Shown here in pieces: positions 1 through 9,100 of a stretch of DNA of 64,000 nt. Under the pieces are notes generated by a model. The model saw only the letters and a program-made list of their open reading frames with translations. It was not told the DNA's origin and did not search any database. Position 1 is the stretch's first letter, and each line of letters opens with the position of its first letter. A program made the translations under genes and the position numbers. The stretch is from Corynebacterium dentalis (GTDB taxonomy: Bacteria; Actinomycetota; Actinomycetes; Mycobacteriales; Mycobacteriaceae): assembly GCF_900232865.1 (NCBI RefSeq), contig NZ_OCTS01000002.1:248001-312000 (forward strand), in the 5' to 3' direction.

Positions 1-599
1 TGGAAAGCCTCGATCGCAGCAATGTGGGTAGTGCCGATGATCGGATCTCCACCAATACCGATGCAGCTGGTGAATCCCAGGTCAGACAGCTCGTGCATCA
101 CCTGATAGGTCAAGGTACCGGACTTAGACACCAGCCCGATCTTGCCAGGCTTGCCCGCGGACTCCGCTGGGATGATGCCAGCATTGGACTGTCCCGGAGA
201 GATGATTCCCGGGCAGTTCGGGCCGATGATGCGGGTATTGGACTCCTTGGCCAGAGCAAAGAACTCGGCAGTATCCTTCACCGGAACACCCTCGGTGATC
301 ACCACGGCCAGTGGAATGTTCGCCTTGATGGCTTCCTCGGCCGCCGCCTTGGTGAACTTGGCTGGCACGAAGATCACGGAGACGTTGGCATCCGTCGCCT
401 TCATCGCTTCGCGCACAGAGCCGAACACAGGGATCTCTTCGCCACCGTCGAAAGTGACCGTCTCGCCCGCCTTTTTAGGGTTTACGCCACCGACGATGTT
501 CGAACCGGAGTTCAGCATGCGCTGCGTATGCTTCATGCCCTCCGAGCCGGTCATGCCTTGGACAATGATCTTGGAATCGCTATCGAGAAAAATAGCCAT
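1..599 (-). CDS. sucD: Succinyl-CoA synthetase (ADP-forming) alpha subunit, 3' part cut by the window edge
   Basis: Catalytic alpha subunit of the TCA-cycle ligase that interconverts succinyl-CoA and succinate with nucleotide phosphorylation; it works with SucC in the cytosol. The visible N-terminal ~199 residues start [18 protein letters not shown] and contain the CoA-binding Rossmann part (GGVNPKKAG) and the family stretch [14 protein letters not shown]. The active-site His region lies beyond the window. The ATG at 597-599 follows an AGGAAGAGGACG ribosome-binding sequence, 36 bp after the sucC stop, so the pair forms an operon. The family assignment is certain; only the C-terminus is missing. 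Confidence 0.96.
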   Translation of the reverse strand, partial: MAIFLDSDSKIIVQGMTGSEGMKHTQRMLNSGSNIVGGVNPKKAGETVTFDGGEEIPVFGSVREAMKATDANVSVIFVPAKFTKAAAEEAIKANIPLAVVITEGVPVKDTAEFFALAKESNTRIIGPNCPGIISPGQSNAGIIPAESAGKPGKIGLVSKSGTLTYQVMHELSDLGFTSCIGIGGDPIIGTTHIAAIEAF

Positions 600-635
600 T
601 TTCTTTCGTCCTCTTCCTTTTACTATCCGTGGCGT

Positions 636-1823
636 TTAGTTGTTATGACCGGCCTGGGAGGCCAGCTCGGCGGCAGTGCGGGCAGCGTCATCCATGGTGT
701 CTTCCCGCTGCAGCCCGGGCAGGTTGGCGTCATCCAAAATCTTCCGGCCCTCCTCCGCATTGTTGCCATCCAAACGGACGACGAGCGGCTTCGGCTCAAT
801 GCCATCAGACTCAAGAATGCGGTAGGCCTGCACGATTCCCTTGGCGACCTCGTCACACGCGGTGATGCCACCGAAGACGTTGACGAAAACCGACTTGACC
901 TGGGAATCGCCCAAGATGACTTCCAGACCATTCGCCATGACCTCGGCATTGGCACCGCCGCCGATGTCTAGGAAGTTGGCGGGCTTCGGGGAGCCGGCGA
1001 ACTCTTCACCGGCATAAGCAACCACGTCCAGCGTGGACATCACCAGACCGGCACCGTTGCCGATCACGCCTACGTCGCCATCCAGCTTCACGTAGTTCAG
1101 GCCCATCTTCTGCGCCTTGAGCTCCAGTGGGTCCGCTGCGCTGTGGTCTTCCAGCTCTGCGTGCTCTGGGTGACGGAAGCTAGCGTTGCCATCCAAAGAC
1201 ATCTTGCCGTCCAGGGCCAGGATCTCTCCCGACTTTGTCTTGACCAGTGGGTTGACCTCTACCAGGGTGGCATCCTCGCCGGTGTAGGCCTCGTACAGCT
1301 TTTTGAATACGGGGATGAGCTTCTTGACGTCATCCTCTGGGAATCCCGCTTCCTCAGCCATCTCGCGGGCCAACGTGTCGGTCATCCCATCCAGCGGGGA
1401 GAAGTTGCGTCGAATAAGAGCTTCCGGACGCTCTTCGGCCAGCTTCTCGATCTCCACACCACCCTCACGGGACAACATCGCGAGGTAACGACGCTTGGTG
1501 CGGTCCAGCAGGATGGAGAAGTAGTACTCTTCGGCGATATCCGCCCCCTCGGCCACCATCACCCGGCGCACGGTATGACCCTTGATGTTCAAACCAAGGA
1601 TCGCATCCGCAGCTTCGGAGGCTTCCTGTGGGGAATGAGCCAGTTTCACACCTCCGGCCTTGCCTCGGCCACCCACCTTGACCTGGGCTTTAACCACCAC
1701 AGTGCCGCCGAGCTTGGCAGCTGCTTGCTCAGCCTGTGCGGGGGAAGTGGCAACGATGCCTTTAAGAACAGGCACGCCGTACTTTTCGAAAAGATCTCGA
1801 GCTTGGTACTCGTAAAGATCCAC
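636..1823 (-). CDS. sucC: Succinyl-CoA synthetase beta subunit
   Basis: ATP-grasp beta subunit of succinyl-CoA synthetase, partner of SucD. About 395 residues, the usual length. It begins [19 protein letters not shown], typical of SucC, has the ATP-grasp region [18 protein letters not shown] near residues 45-62, and ends with the ligase domain ([20 protein letters not shown]). I chose the GTG at 1821-1823, which is preceded by GGAG; the same frame is open for another 23 codons upstream, but these do not resemble SucC. It is the first gene of the sucCD operon; the 221-bp gap upstream separates it from the divergent SIP gene. Confidence 0.96.
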   Translation of the reverse strand: MDLYEYQARDLFEKYGVPVLKGIVATSPAQAEQAAAKLGGTVVVKAQVKVGGRGKAGGVKLAHSPQEASEAADAILGLNIKGHTVRRVMVAEGADIAEEYYFSILLDRTKRRYLAMLSREGGVEIEKLAEERPEALIRRNFSPLDGMTDTLAREMAEEAGFPEDDVKKLIPVFKKLYEAYTGEDATLVEVNPLVKTKSGEILALDGKMSLDGNASFRHPEHAELEDHSAADPLELKAQKMGLNYVKLDGDVGVIGNGAGLVMSTLDVVAYAGEEFAGSPKPANFLDIGGGANAEVMANGLEVILGDSQVKSVFVNVFGGITACDEVAKGIVQAYRILESDGIEPKPLVVRLDGNNAEEGRKILDDANLPGLQREDTMDDAARTAAELASQAGHNN

Positions 1824-2023
1824 GTGAATTCTCCATTCGGTCTTCTTTGTGTGAAAGATCGGGACGTGCGGCCAGCTCACGAGTGTGCTCATTGACTAGC
1901 AACAGCAAGTGCATGAGCTTCCTTAACCCATCGTAAGGAAGTTTTGCCTCCAAGACAGCGGATGTGGCGGTGCTAACCCCCACACGTCCACGTCCATCGA
2001 GCAAGGGGCAAGATTCGAACGGG

Positions 2024-2042
2024 TAAGGGTAGGCTAAAAATC
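2024..2042. promoter_or_regulatory. Probable DtxR box at the SIP gene promoter
   Basis: The 19-bp window matches the DtxR palindrome consensus at 12 of 19 positions, with the core TAGGCTAA intact. It overlaps a possible -10 (TAGGCT, 2030-2035) and ends 2 bp before the ATG at 2045. Repression by iron-loaded DtxR is inferred. It is the weaker kind of match among the five boxes in this island. Confidence 0.6.
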
Positions 2043-2044
2043 AT

Positions 2045-3028
2045 ATGACTTTCCCCTCTCGCGATCCTTCTTCACATGAGAACCCTCAGCGCTCTTCAGA
2101 GGAGTTCGCCGATCACCAGCTGCTGCGTGCCCCGCACCCACAAAACCATCGGCTGATCCCCGTCACGGTTCACAGCGTGGACTACCTGACTGATACTTTG
2201 CTACGCATCGTGGTGCACGCAGAAGAGCTTAAGAGCTATGCACTCAGCGGTCCGGATGAGTTCTTCGGTCTATTGATGCCGCCACCGAATCAGCCTTTTA
2301 GTTCTCCGGAGGACTTCGCCGCCACACCCATCGAGGGCCTGAACATCCGGGCTGCCGTGGCAGCAATGCCTCCCGAAGTGCGGCCCAACCTGCGGTGGTA
2401 TACCGTGCGCTACCTCGACAAAACCCGCGGCTTGCTGACGTTTGACGTCGCCACCCACGGACTGAATGCACAGCCCACTGACGCCAGCCCCCACGCCGAA
2501 CCTTCTACGGACACGCCCACCGGCCCTGGCATTTCGTGGTGTTTGTCTGCACAGCCGGGCGACCCTGCTGGCTTGTGGACATGCCAAGGTCTGTGGCATC
2601 GCGAGCACCGTAAACAATTACTGGTGGCAGATCCCAGCTCCCTGCCATCCGTGCGCGCGATCCTGGAGTACCTCGCCACGCTCTTTCCCGAGCAGCTCGC
2701 AGACACCCACGTCATCGCAGTCACCAGTACCGATTTCGATTCAGAGCCTCACCTGGAGGTTTGGCGCAACGCCCTCGGCAGCCTCACCAAAATCACCGCA
2801 CCTTCTGAAGGTTATGCGCAGGCCATCGCCGAACATCTCGCAAACATCGTCGTTGAGTCCTCGCGCAATCAACAGCACAAGCTCCTACCAGAAGTGGACT
2901 ATGTGTGGGTCGCCGGGGAGGGGGATTTCTGCAAGATGGTGCGCTCCCACGCCATCAAGACTTGGCAGCTCAACAAGGACAACATCCTGTGGTGCCCTTA
3001 TTGGTTCGTCGGCAAAGCTCGCCCCTAG
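2045..3028 (+). CDS. Siderophore-interacting protein (ViuB/SIP-type FAD ferric-siderophore reductase)
   Basis: 327 residues of the SIP family (FAD-binding domain, then NAD(P)H domain), which reduces imported ferric siderophores in the cytosol to release Fe(II). Family signs are the flavin-binding LRWYTVRYLD around residue 120, and the C-terminal pattern WVAGEGDFCKMVRSH followed by WCPYWFVGKA. The first ~35 residues are a polar extension. The ATG at 2045 has no Shine-Dalgarno and lies about 10 bp after a possible -10, so the mRNA is probably leaderless. A DtxR box lies directly upstream. It sits at the edge of the siderophore island, diverging from sucC. No Streptomyces cch counterpart is needed for this role; it is a general iron-release enzyme. 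Confidence 0.88.
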   Translation: MTFPSRDPSSHENPQRSSEEFADHQLLRAPHPQNHRLIPVTVHSVDYLTDTLLRIVVHAEELKSYALSGPDEFFGLLMPPPNQPFSSPEDFAATPIEGLNIRAAVAAMPPEVRPNLRWYTVRYLDKTRGLLTFDVATHGLNAQPTDASPHAEPSTDTPTGPGISWCLSAQPGDPAGLWTCQGLWHREHRKQLLVADPSSLPSVRAILEYLATLFPEQLADTHVIAVTSTDFDSEPHLEVWRNALGSLTKITAPSEGYAQAIAEHLANIVVESSRNQQHKLLPEVDYVWVAGEGDFCKMVRSHAIKTWQLNKDNILWCPYWFVGKARP

Positions 3029-3088
3029 CCTGCAACAGCAAAACCGCCCCAGCACGTTTATGCGGGGCGGTTCAGCAGTCGATTCAGA

Positions 3089-4105
3089 CTACTTCGTGGC
3101 GTCTGCCAACGGCTGCTCGATCTTGTCCAGCAGGTAGTTCAGGCTCAGCACCGTCTGCCAACCGAAGGCTTTCTCCAGGTCGCCCTCTAGGTAGACACTG
3201 TGTCCGTCCTTCACGGCGGGCAGCTTGCCCACGATCGGATCCTCGGTCACAGAAGCCTTGCTCTGCTTCGGAGAGTAAGACAGCTGATCCCACACCAGCA
3301 CGTCAGAGTTGATCTGGTCTGCGTTTTCCTTGGAAACCTCACCGTAGAACTTGTCCTTGGTGATGCCCGCGTAGGCCGGGTTGATCTTGAATCCCAGCTC
3401 GGTGAAGAAGCGGCTGCGCGGATCGCCCTCGGCAAAGACAGCCAGGCTCTCGTCGGAGACAGTGGCCACGCCGAGTTCCTTTTCGGCCCATTCTGGGTGG
3501 CGGCCCTTGAGCTCTGCGAACTTCTCCTTGACCTGCTCCACCTGGCGCTTTGCCTCTTCCGGCTTGCCCACGGCCTGCCCGATCTCTTCCGTGGTCACGT
3601 CCCATGGTTGCTGTAGTTCTTCGTATTCGCCCTTTTGTACGACAACAGGGGCGATCTCAGACAGCTTCTTGTACGTGTCTTCATCGATGTCCGAGTACAC
3701 GGCCACGATGAGGTCTGGATTGTCCTTTGCGATGGCTTCCGCGTTGACTTCTGTGTCCTTGTCGATCCGAGGAGTGTCGCCCTCGATTTTGTCAGTGGAC
3801 CAGTTGCCCGCAGCCTGACCATCCGGGGTCATTCCGTCCCAGTACTTCACGGAGACAGGAGTAACGCCCAGCGCCAGCAGTGCGTCCTGATCCGTGTAAC
3901 CCAGGGAGACCACGCGCTGAGGGGCTTCCTTGATTTCGGTGGAGCCGTAGCGGTGCTCGATGGTGGTGGGGAATGCGCCCTGCTCTGCATTGACTGCCTG
4001 GGAGTCCCCGGAGTTGCCGGACTGTTCATCAGTCGAGCACGCGGTCAGTGCCGCGCCCAAGGTCAACACAGCAGCGGTGCTAACGAGAATCTTTTTGAGT
4101 GTCAT
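3089..4105 (-). CDS. Iron-siderophore ABC transporter substrate-binding lipoprotein (second copy in the island)
   Basis: 338-residue FepB/FecB-type (TroA/BtuF fold) binding protein. It has a lipoprotein signal peptide, MTLKKILVSTAAVLTLGAA, followed by lipobox LTAC with Cys at residue 23, so it should be anchored on the outer face of the membrane. Family segments include QRVVSLGYTDQDALLALGVTPV and NPDLIVAVYSDIDEDTYKKLSEIAPVV (given here as landmarks near residues 65 and 130). It lies 65 bp downstream of the formyltransferase on the same strand and is probably co-transcribed with it from the DtxR-controlled promoter near 5126. It has no adjacent permease or ATPase and probably shares the importer at 22619-25625. 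Confidence 0.92.
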   Translation of the reverse strand: MTLKKILVSTAAVLTLGAALTACSTDEQSGNSGDSQAVNAEQGAFPTTIEHRYGSTEIKEAPQRVVSLGYTDQDALLALGVTPVSVKYWDGMTPDGQAAGNWSTDKIEGDTPRIDKDTEVNAEAIAKDNPDLIVAVYSDIDEDTYKKLSEIAPVVVQKGEYEELQQPWDVTTEEIGQAVGKPEEAKRQVEQVKEKFAELKGRHPEWAEKELGVATVSDESLAVFAEGDPRSRFFTELGFKINPAYAGITKDKFYGEVSKENADQINSDVLVWDQLSYSPKQSKASVTEDPIVGKLPAVKDGHSVYLEGDLEKAFGWQTVLSLNYLLDKIEQPLADATK

Positions 4106-4170
4106 TTTTCTCCGTTGTTACTGGTGACGGATTTCCGCGCGAGGCGTGGCCCGTACACAAAAGGGAAAGG

Positions 4171-5115
4171 TCAAACCTTTGGTTGGATATATCCAGCCCT
4201 ATGTCCAAAGAATTCGGTGGCGGGCAGTTCCGAGTTGTCGTCGAGACGAACACGATCCAGAACAATCGCCGGCGCCGGCACGTTGGCACGGGGCGATCCG
4301 CAGACCACCGCGATTCCTCCCTCGTGAGGGATGGTGACTCGGCCGGGGGTTCCGCCAAAGCGGCCCCGCGAGACGTGCGCGGAAAGCACGCGGACGCGCT
4401 CGCCACGGAATTCAAAGTAAGCATTGGGGTACGGGTCGGACTGCGCCCTGACCAGCAAGGCAACATCTTCCGCAGGTTGGGTGAAATCTATGCGAGATTC
4501 CTGCTCGCCGCGCTTGTGAAAGTACGTGGCGCGGGTGGGATCTTGAGGTTGCGCGGTGGCGGTGCCTTGGGCGACGTCACTCAATGCGCGTTCCACGAGG
4601 GGCTCGATGAGGTCGATGGTCTTGGCCACGAGATCCGTGGTGGTGTCTTGCGGACCCACGGGGATCGCGCGCTGGGCGACGATGGGGCCGCCGTCCAACA
4701 CTTCATCCATCTCATGCACGGTGACCCCCACGTGAGTTTCCCGGTTCAACAGCGCCCACAGGATGGGCGAAAATCCGGCGTACTCAGGCAGGAGGCCATC
4801 GTGGACGTTCAATGCGCCGTGCTTGGCCACGCCGAAGACCTCGGGAGGAAGCCAGGTTCGCCAATTGTTGGCCACGATGACGTCTGGTGCAGCATCGCGC
4901 AACGCCGCAATGACGTCTTGGCCCACGCGCTCAGTGACACACAGTGAGAGCTCATGTTCGCTGGCTAGCTCCTCTACGGAGTCTGCCCACATTTGCTCAT
5001 AAGGGTGATCGCTGGCAGGGTGCGTAACTACCAAAACTACTACATGACCAGCCTTGATGACCGCAGACAACGTCCGGTGTCCCCACGACTGATAACCGAA
5101 AACAGCAACTCGCAT
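4171..5115 (-). CDS. N5-hydroxyornithine formyltransferase of siderophore synthesis (Fmt-like, CchA-type)
   Basis: 314 residues resembling methionyl-tRNA formyltransferase: an N-terminal formyl-THF Rossmann-like domain (MRVAVFGYQSWGHRTL) and a C-terminal OB-like domain. The catalytic triad is visible as N103, H105 and D141 in ALNVHDGLLPEYAG and VLDGGPIVAQ. Within this cluster it most likely formylates N5-hydroxyornithine using N10-formyl-THF, giving the fhOrn unit expected by NRPS module 1; this is inference from context and from the pocket code of that module. It is not the housekeeping fmt gene: it lies beside siderophore genes, and a strong DtxR box lies 10 bp upstream of its ATG. Confidence 0.88.
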   Translation of the reverse strand: MRVAVFGYQSWGHRTLSAVIKAGHVVVLVVTHPASDHPYEQMWADSVEELASEHELSLCVTERVGQDVIAALRDAAPDVIVANNWRTWLPPEVFGVAKHGALNVHDGLLPEYAGFSPILWALLNRETHVGVTVHEMDEVLDGGPIVAQRAIPVGPQDTTTDLVAKTIDLIEPLVERALSDVAQGTATAQPQDPTRATYFHKRGEQESRIDFTQPAEDVALLVRAQSDPYPNAYFEFRGERVRVLSAHVSRGRFGGTPGRVTIPHEGGIAVVCGSPRANVPAPAIVLDRVRLDDNSELPATEFFGHRAGYIQPKV

Positions 5116-5125
5116 ACAGAGGATG

Positions 5126-5144
5126 TTAGCTTAGGGTAACCTAT
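5126..5144. promoter_or_regulatory. DtxR box in the divergent formyltransferase/esterase promoter
   Basis: Matches the 19-bp DtxR palindrome at 16 of 19 positions, the best match in the window. It lies between the divergent starts at 5115 (minus) and 5175 (plus) and can control both directions. It overlaps plausible -10 elements on both strands. Confidence 0.85.
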
Positions 5145-5174
5145 GTAGTCAATGATGAAAGCGGCACAATTTTC

Positions 5175-6179
5175 ATGCCATTCTCCCCGGACGAGACCAC
5201 CCATCACCGAATCTCGGTGCCCGCAGACGCGGATACACTCGTTTTCACGGACCCCTACCGTCCGAACGTCGAGCTCACCGAATCGATATCCAGCGTCGAC
5301 GTGAGAATACCGGCGCACTCCGCGGTGACCTATAGCTTTCAGTTCGGCGAGCTGAAGTATCCCGACCCAAAAAATGAACACGGTGCAGGCCCACAGGCGA
5401 GCCTGTTGAGCGGCGATTCTGTAGACCAGAGGTTCTGGCCGCCACGCGCTGCCGACGTCATCGCGGACTTGCCCGGCGCTCGCCTGTCCATCGATCGAAA
5501 GGTATTCGGCAGACGCTGCACCGCGCGCCTCGATGACCGCGGTGCGGATACCACCGTGGTGTTCCTGGACGGCGACGACTGGATCCATCTGCATGACCTC
5601 ACAGGCGCACTGGACCGAGCAGTCACGGCAGGGCTTATCCCCCAGATCAACCGCGTCTTCCTACCTGCAGCCAAAGACCGCAGCGAGGAGTACACCTCCC
5701 AAACATTCGCCAGCGCACTGGCCACCGAGCTTCCGGCGATCATCAACAGCAGCCACATAGTCCTGGTAGGGCAAAGCTTCGGCGGTCTCTCCGCCCTGTG
5801 CGCTGCCCTTGTGGCTTCCACCGAAACCGCCCCTGCAATCAAAGGAGTCATCGCCCAATCCCCTGCCGTCTGGTGGTCGTCTGAGCGTTCTACAGAGCTC
5901 GCAGACACCCTCTCGGACGGCCCTGCAGGAGGCGACATTGCCGCACAGCTCGCTGGCCACTCACTCGACATTCCTGCTGCTCACAGCGGCTCCGGTCTGG
6001 CACGCATCGTACTGACGTGCGGTGCAGAAGAGCCGCCCATGCAACGGCACGTGGACGCGGTAGCGGATGCCCTGACACGCCGCGGCTTTCCCACCACCAA
6101 TCACCGCACGCCCGGCGGCCACGACCCTGCGATGTGGCGCCACGGGATCATCCCGGCCCTCGCCGAATTGCTGGGCTGA
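5175..6179 (+). CDS. Fes/IroD-like esterase of the siderophore cluster (CchJ-type)
   Basis: 334-residue alpha/beta hydrolase with the architecture of enterochelin esterases: an N-terminal beta domain (residues 10-110), then a hydrolase domain with nucleophile elbow GQSFGG (Ser201) and a His in GGHDPAMWRHG (H316). No signal peptide, so it is cytosolic. It is the only plus-strand gene between 4171 and 26636. Its stop is 2 bp from the NRPS stop (convergent), and it shares the 5126 DtxR box with the formyltransferase. In the coelichelin system a homologous esterase (CchJ) was proposed to release the peptide from the NRPS, which fits here because the NRPS has no thioesterase. Hydrolysis of a ferric siderophore ester is the alternative. 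Confidence 0.85.
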   Translation: MPFSPDETTHHRISVPADADTLVFTDPYRPNVELTESISSVDVRIPAHSAVTYSFQFGELKYPDPKNEHGAGPQASLLSGDSVDQRFWPPRAADVIADLPGARLSIDRKVFGRRCTARLDDRGADTTVVFLDGDDWIHLHDLTGALDRAVTAGLIPQINRVFLPAAKDRSEEYTSQTFASALATELPAIINSSHIVLVGQSFGGLSALCAALVASTETAPAIKGVIAQSPAVWWSSERSTELADTLSDGPAGGDIAAQLAGHSLDIPAAHSGSGLARIVLTCGAEEPPMQRHVDAVADALTRRGFPTTNHRTPGGHDPAMWRHGIIPALAELLG

Positions 6180-6181
6180 AT

Positions 6182-9100
6182 CTACGAGCGCGCCTCCACA
6201 AACTCAGCCACGCGCTCGACCGTCCGCAGCCCATAGAATTCACGCACGCCAACCTCCACGCCTAGCTCTCCCCGCAGCAGCGCGCAGAGCTTGATGACCG
6301 CCATGGAGTGCCCTCCCATGTCGAAGTAATCAGCATCCACCGGCACGTCCTCGGGCTCAATATCGAGCGATTCGGCAAACAGTTCCGCCGTGATCTCCTC
6401 TGTTTCACTCGCCGGTGCGCGACCCTTATCCGTGATCCTTTCTCCCTCACCCAGTGCGGCAAGGTCGGTCTTTCCATTCGACGTCACCGGCAACTCATCC
6501 ACGATCGACCATCGATCCGGGATCATGTAGCTGGGCAGTTCCTCGCGCAACGCATCACGCACGCCAGTCAAGAAATTCTGCCGCTCCCCCTGGTCTGCAT
6601 CGCGCAGTTGTGGGGCCACGAGGTGACAGGCCAGGAGTGTGGCGTCGGATATACGAACAGGAACGGTCACGCAGTGGAGGATGCGGGGATCCACGCTGCG
6701 GGACACGGCGGCCGAGACGTCGCCGGGATCCACGCGATGACCACGGATTTTCACCTGATCATCGCTGCGTCCGAGGTACTCGAACATGCCATCCGCACGC
6801 GCGCGAACAATGTCTCCCGTGCGATACATCCGCTCCCCCGGGGCTCCCCACGGGCACGCGACCATGGAGCTTGCGGTGCGCGCCGCGAGCCCGTGATACC
6901 CCTGCGCCAAGCCGCTGCCCGCGAGGTAGAGCTCACCCGGCGCGCCTGTAGGAACGGGGCGCAACCACGGGTCCAAAACGAACGCCGCCGTGCGGTCCAC
7001 CGGAGTTCCGATCACGGGCGTAGCGCTCTCATTCGTACCAGCACCAAGGGCGTTGATGGTGTACTCGGTTGGCCCGTAAAGGTTGTATCCGCGCACGTCA
7101 TCGGCCTTTCGCAAAGTCTCCCACACTCCGTGCGAGACAGCCTCGCCGCCCAAGAGCACCACCCGCGGGCGATGCGCGCCGGATTCCAGCATCCCCTCCG
7201 CGAGCAGCTGCTCGGCAACGGTCGGGGTGACGTTGATGACATCCACCTGATGCGCGCGAATGGCCTCAACCATGGCCGCAGCATCGCGTCGCAAATCCTC
7301 GGAGAAGATCCGCACCTCGTGGCCTTCCACCAGCCAAAACAGCTCTTCCCACGACATATCGAAAGCAAAGCTGATGGCATGCGCGATCCGCAACGTCTGC
7401 CCATCGGCAGCAGCTGGCGTGAAGATCTTGCGCCGATGATTATCCAACATGTTATGCAGCCCGCAATGCTTGATCACCACACCCTTGGGCTTGCCGGTCG
7501 ACCCGGAGGTGTACATCAGGTAGGCATCGTCCCCGGGCATGGCCGCAGGTGTGCGGGTGGTGGCGTGGGAATCGGCAGTGGTGACGTCGACGCAAGGAAA
7601 CGCACCGATCCGTTCCATGCGCTCCCGAGAGGAATCGTCCACCAGCGCGGCAGTGGGCTGGCTGTCCTCCACGATCACCCGGAGCCGCCCATCGGGGTGC
7701 GTCAGATCAAGCGGCACGTAACGCACCCCTGCCCACAGGGCGCCCAGCAGAGCCACCACCGAATGCGCGGAGCGCTCCACCGCGATGGCGACGGTACCGC
7801 CGCTGTTCACCCCGCAATTCTTGATTTTTTCCGCAATGTCAGAACAGCGAGCCATCAGCTCACCGAACGTCCACTGTTGGGCATCATCCACTACCGCGAT
7901 GCGATCCGGGAAGCGCTGCGCGATGTCCATGAGCTCGTCCGCGACGGTGCGTTCAATGCCTTCAGCCTTCTGCCAAGAAGCCACCTGCGCCGGCGTGGTT
8001 GGCAGGGAAGCAACCTCAGCACGGGATGGCGCCGACTGGGCCAACTGAGCGAGCGGAACCTCTGGTGTGTCCACAAACGCGGTCAGGACTTCGGTCGCGG
8101 CCTCCAGCACGGAATGCGCGAGGGACTCATCCACCACATCGTGGCGGAATTCCAGCTTGATGCCCAGCTTCGGCCCCGGAGTGAATACCCAGGTCAGAGG
8201 GAAGTGCGTGGAATCTTCCGCGCGCTCCTCCACAACCCCGTGGCGGTCCCGAAGTTCCTCGGCTGCCTGCGGATCGAGGAAGTTCTGCACCACCACCATG
8301 GAATCGAACAGCGTGCCCACCCCCAGCTGCTGCTGAATGGCGCCGAGGTCCGCGGAATCGTGGTCCATATCCTCGATGCGCTGGCGATAAACATCCTGGA
8401 CCAGTTCTTTTATGCTCTGGCCAGGCCGAGCTGTCACTCGCACCGGCACGGTGTTGAGCAGCACTCCCACCACGTCAGACATCGCGGGATCACTCAGGGC
8501 ATCGCGGCCACTGACAGACTGGCCAAACACCACATCCGAGTCCCCTGTGACAGCACCTAATGCCACGGCCACAGCTGCGTTGACCACGGAGGTCAACGTC
8601 AGGGCCTGCGCCCGGATCTTTTTCTGCAGTGCACCAGTCAGCTCTTCGCTGCACTCGGCAAACACCTGGCAAGGCAACTCGCTACGAGACTGCTCTGAAG
8701 AGATGTCCGCGGCCTGCGGGGCAACGAGCGTGGGCTGAGACAATGTCTCCAGGCGATGTACCCAATAGTCGCTATCTGCCTGCTCTTTGTGAGTGTCAAC
8801 GGACTCGAGCAGGGCGTCGGCAATAGAACAACGGCGAGGAACCAACTCTCCCGCACCCTGCGTGCGGGCCTGGCCGGACCTCAACGTCAGCCTCTCGAGG
8901 AAGGTCTGCAGCATCACTGCACGCGACCAACCATCGACTAGAACCAGGTGGTAGGTGAGAAGCAGCGTGTCGCCAGTTTGTTCGGCACTTCGGCCGGAGA
9001 CGATGGTTGCCTTCGCCAGCGGAACGGATGCAAGATCGATGCCCGCGCTGCGATCAGCGTTCATGATCGCCTCGAGATCCCCTTCGATGGTCTCGACGGG

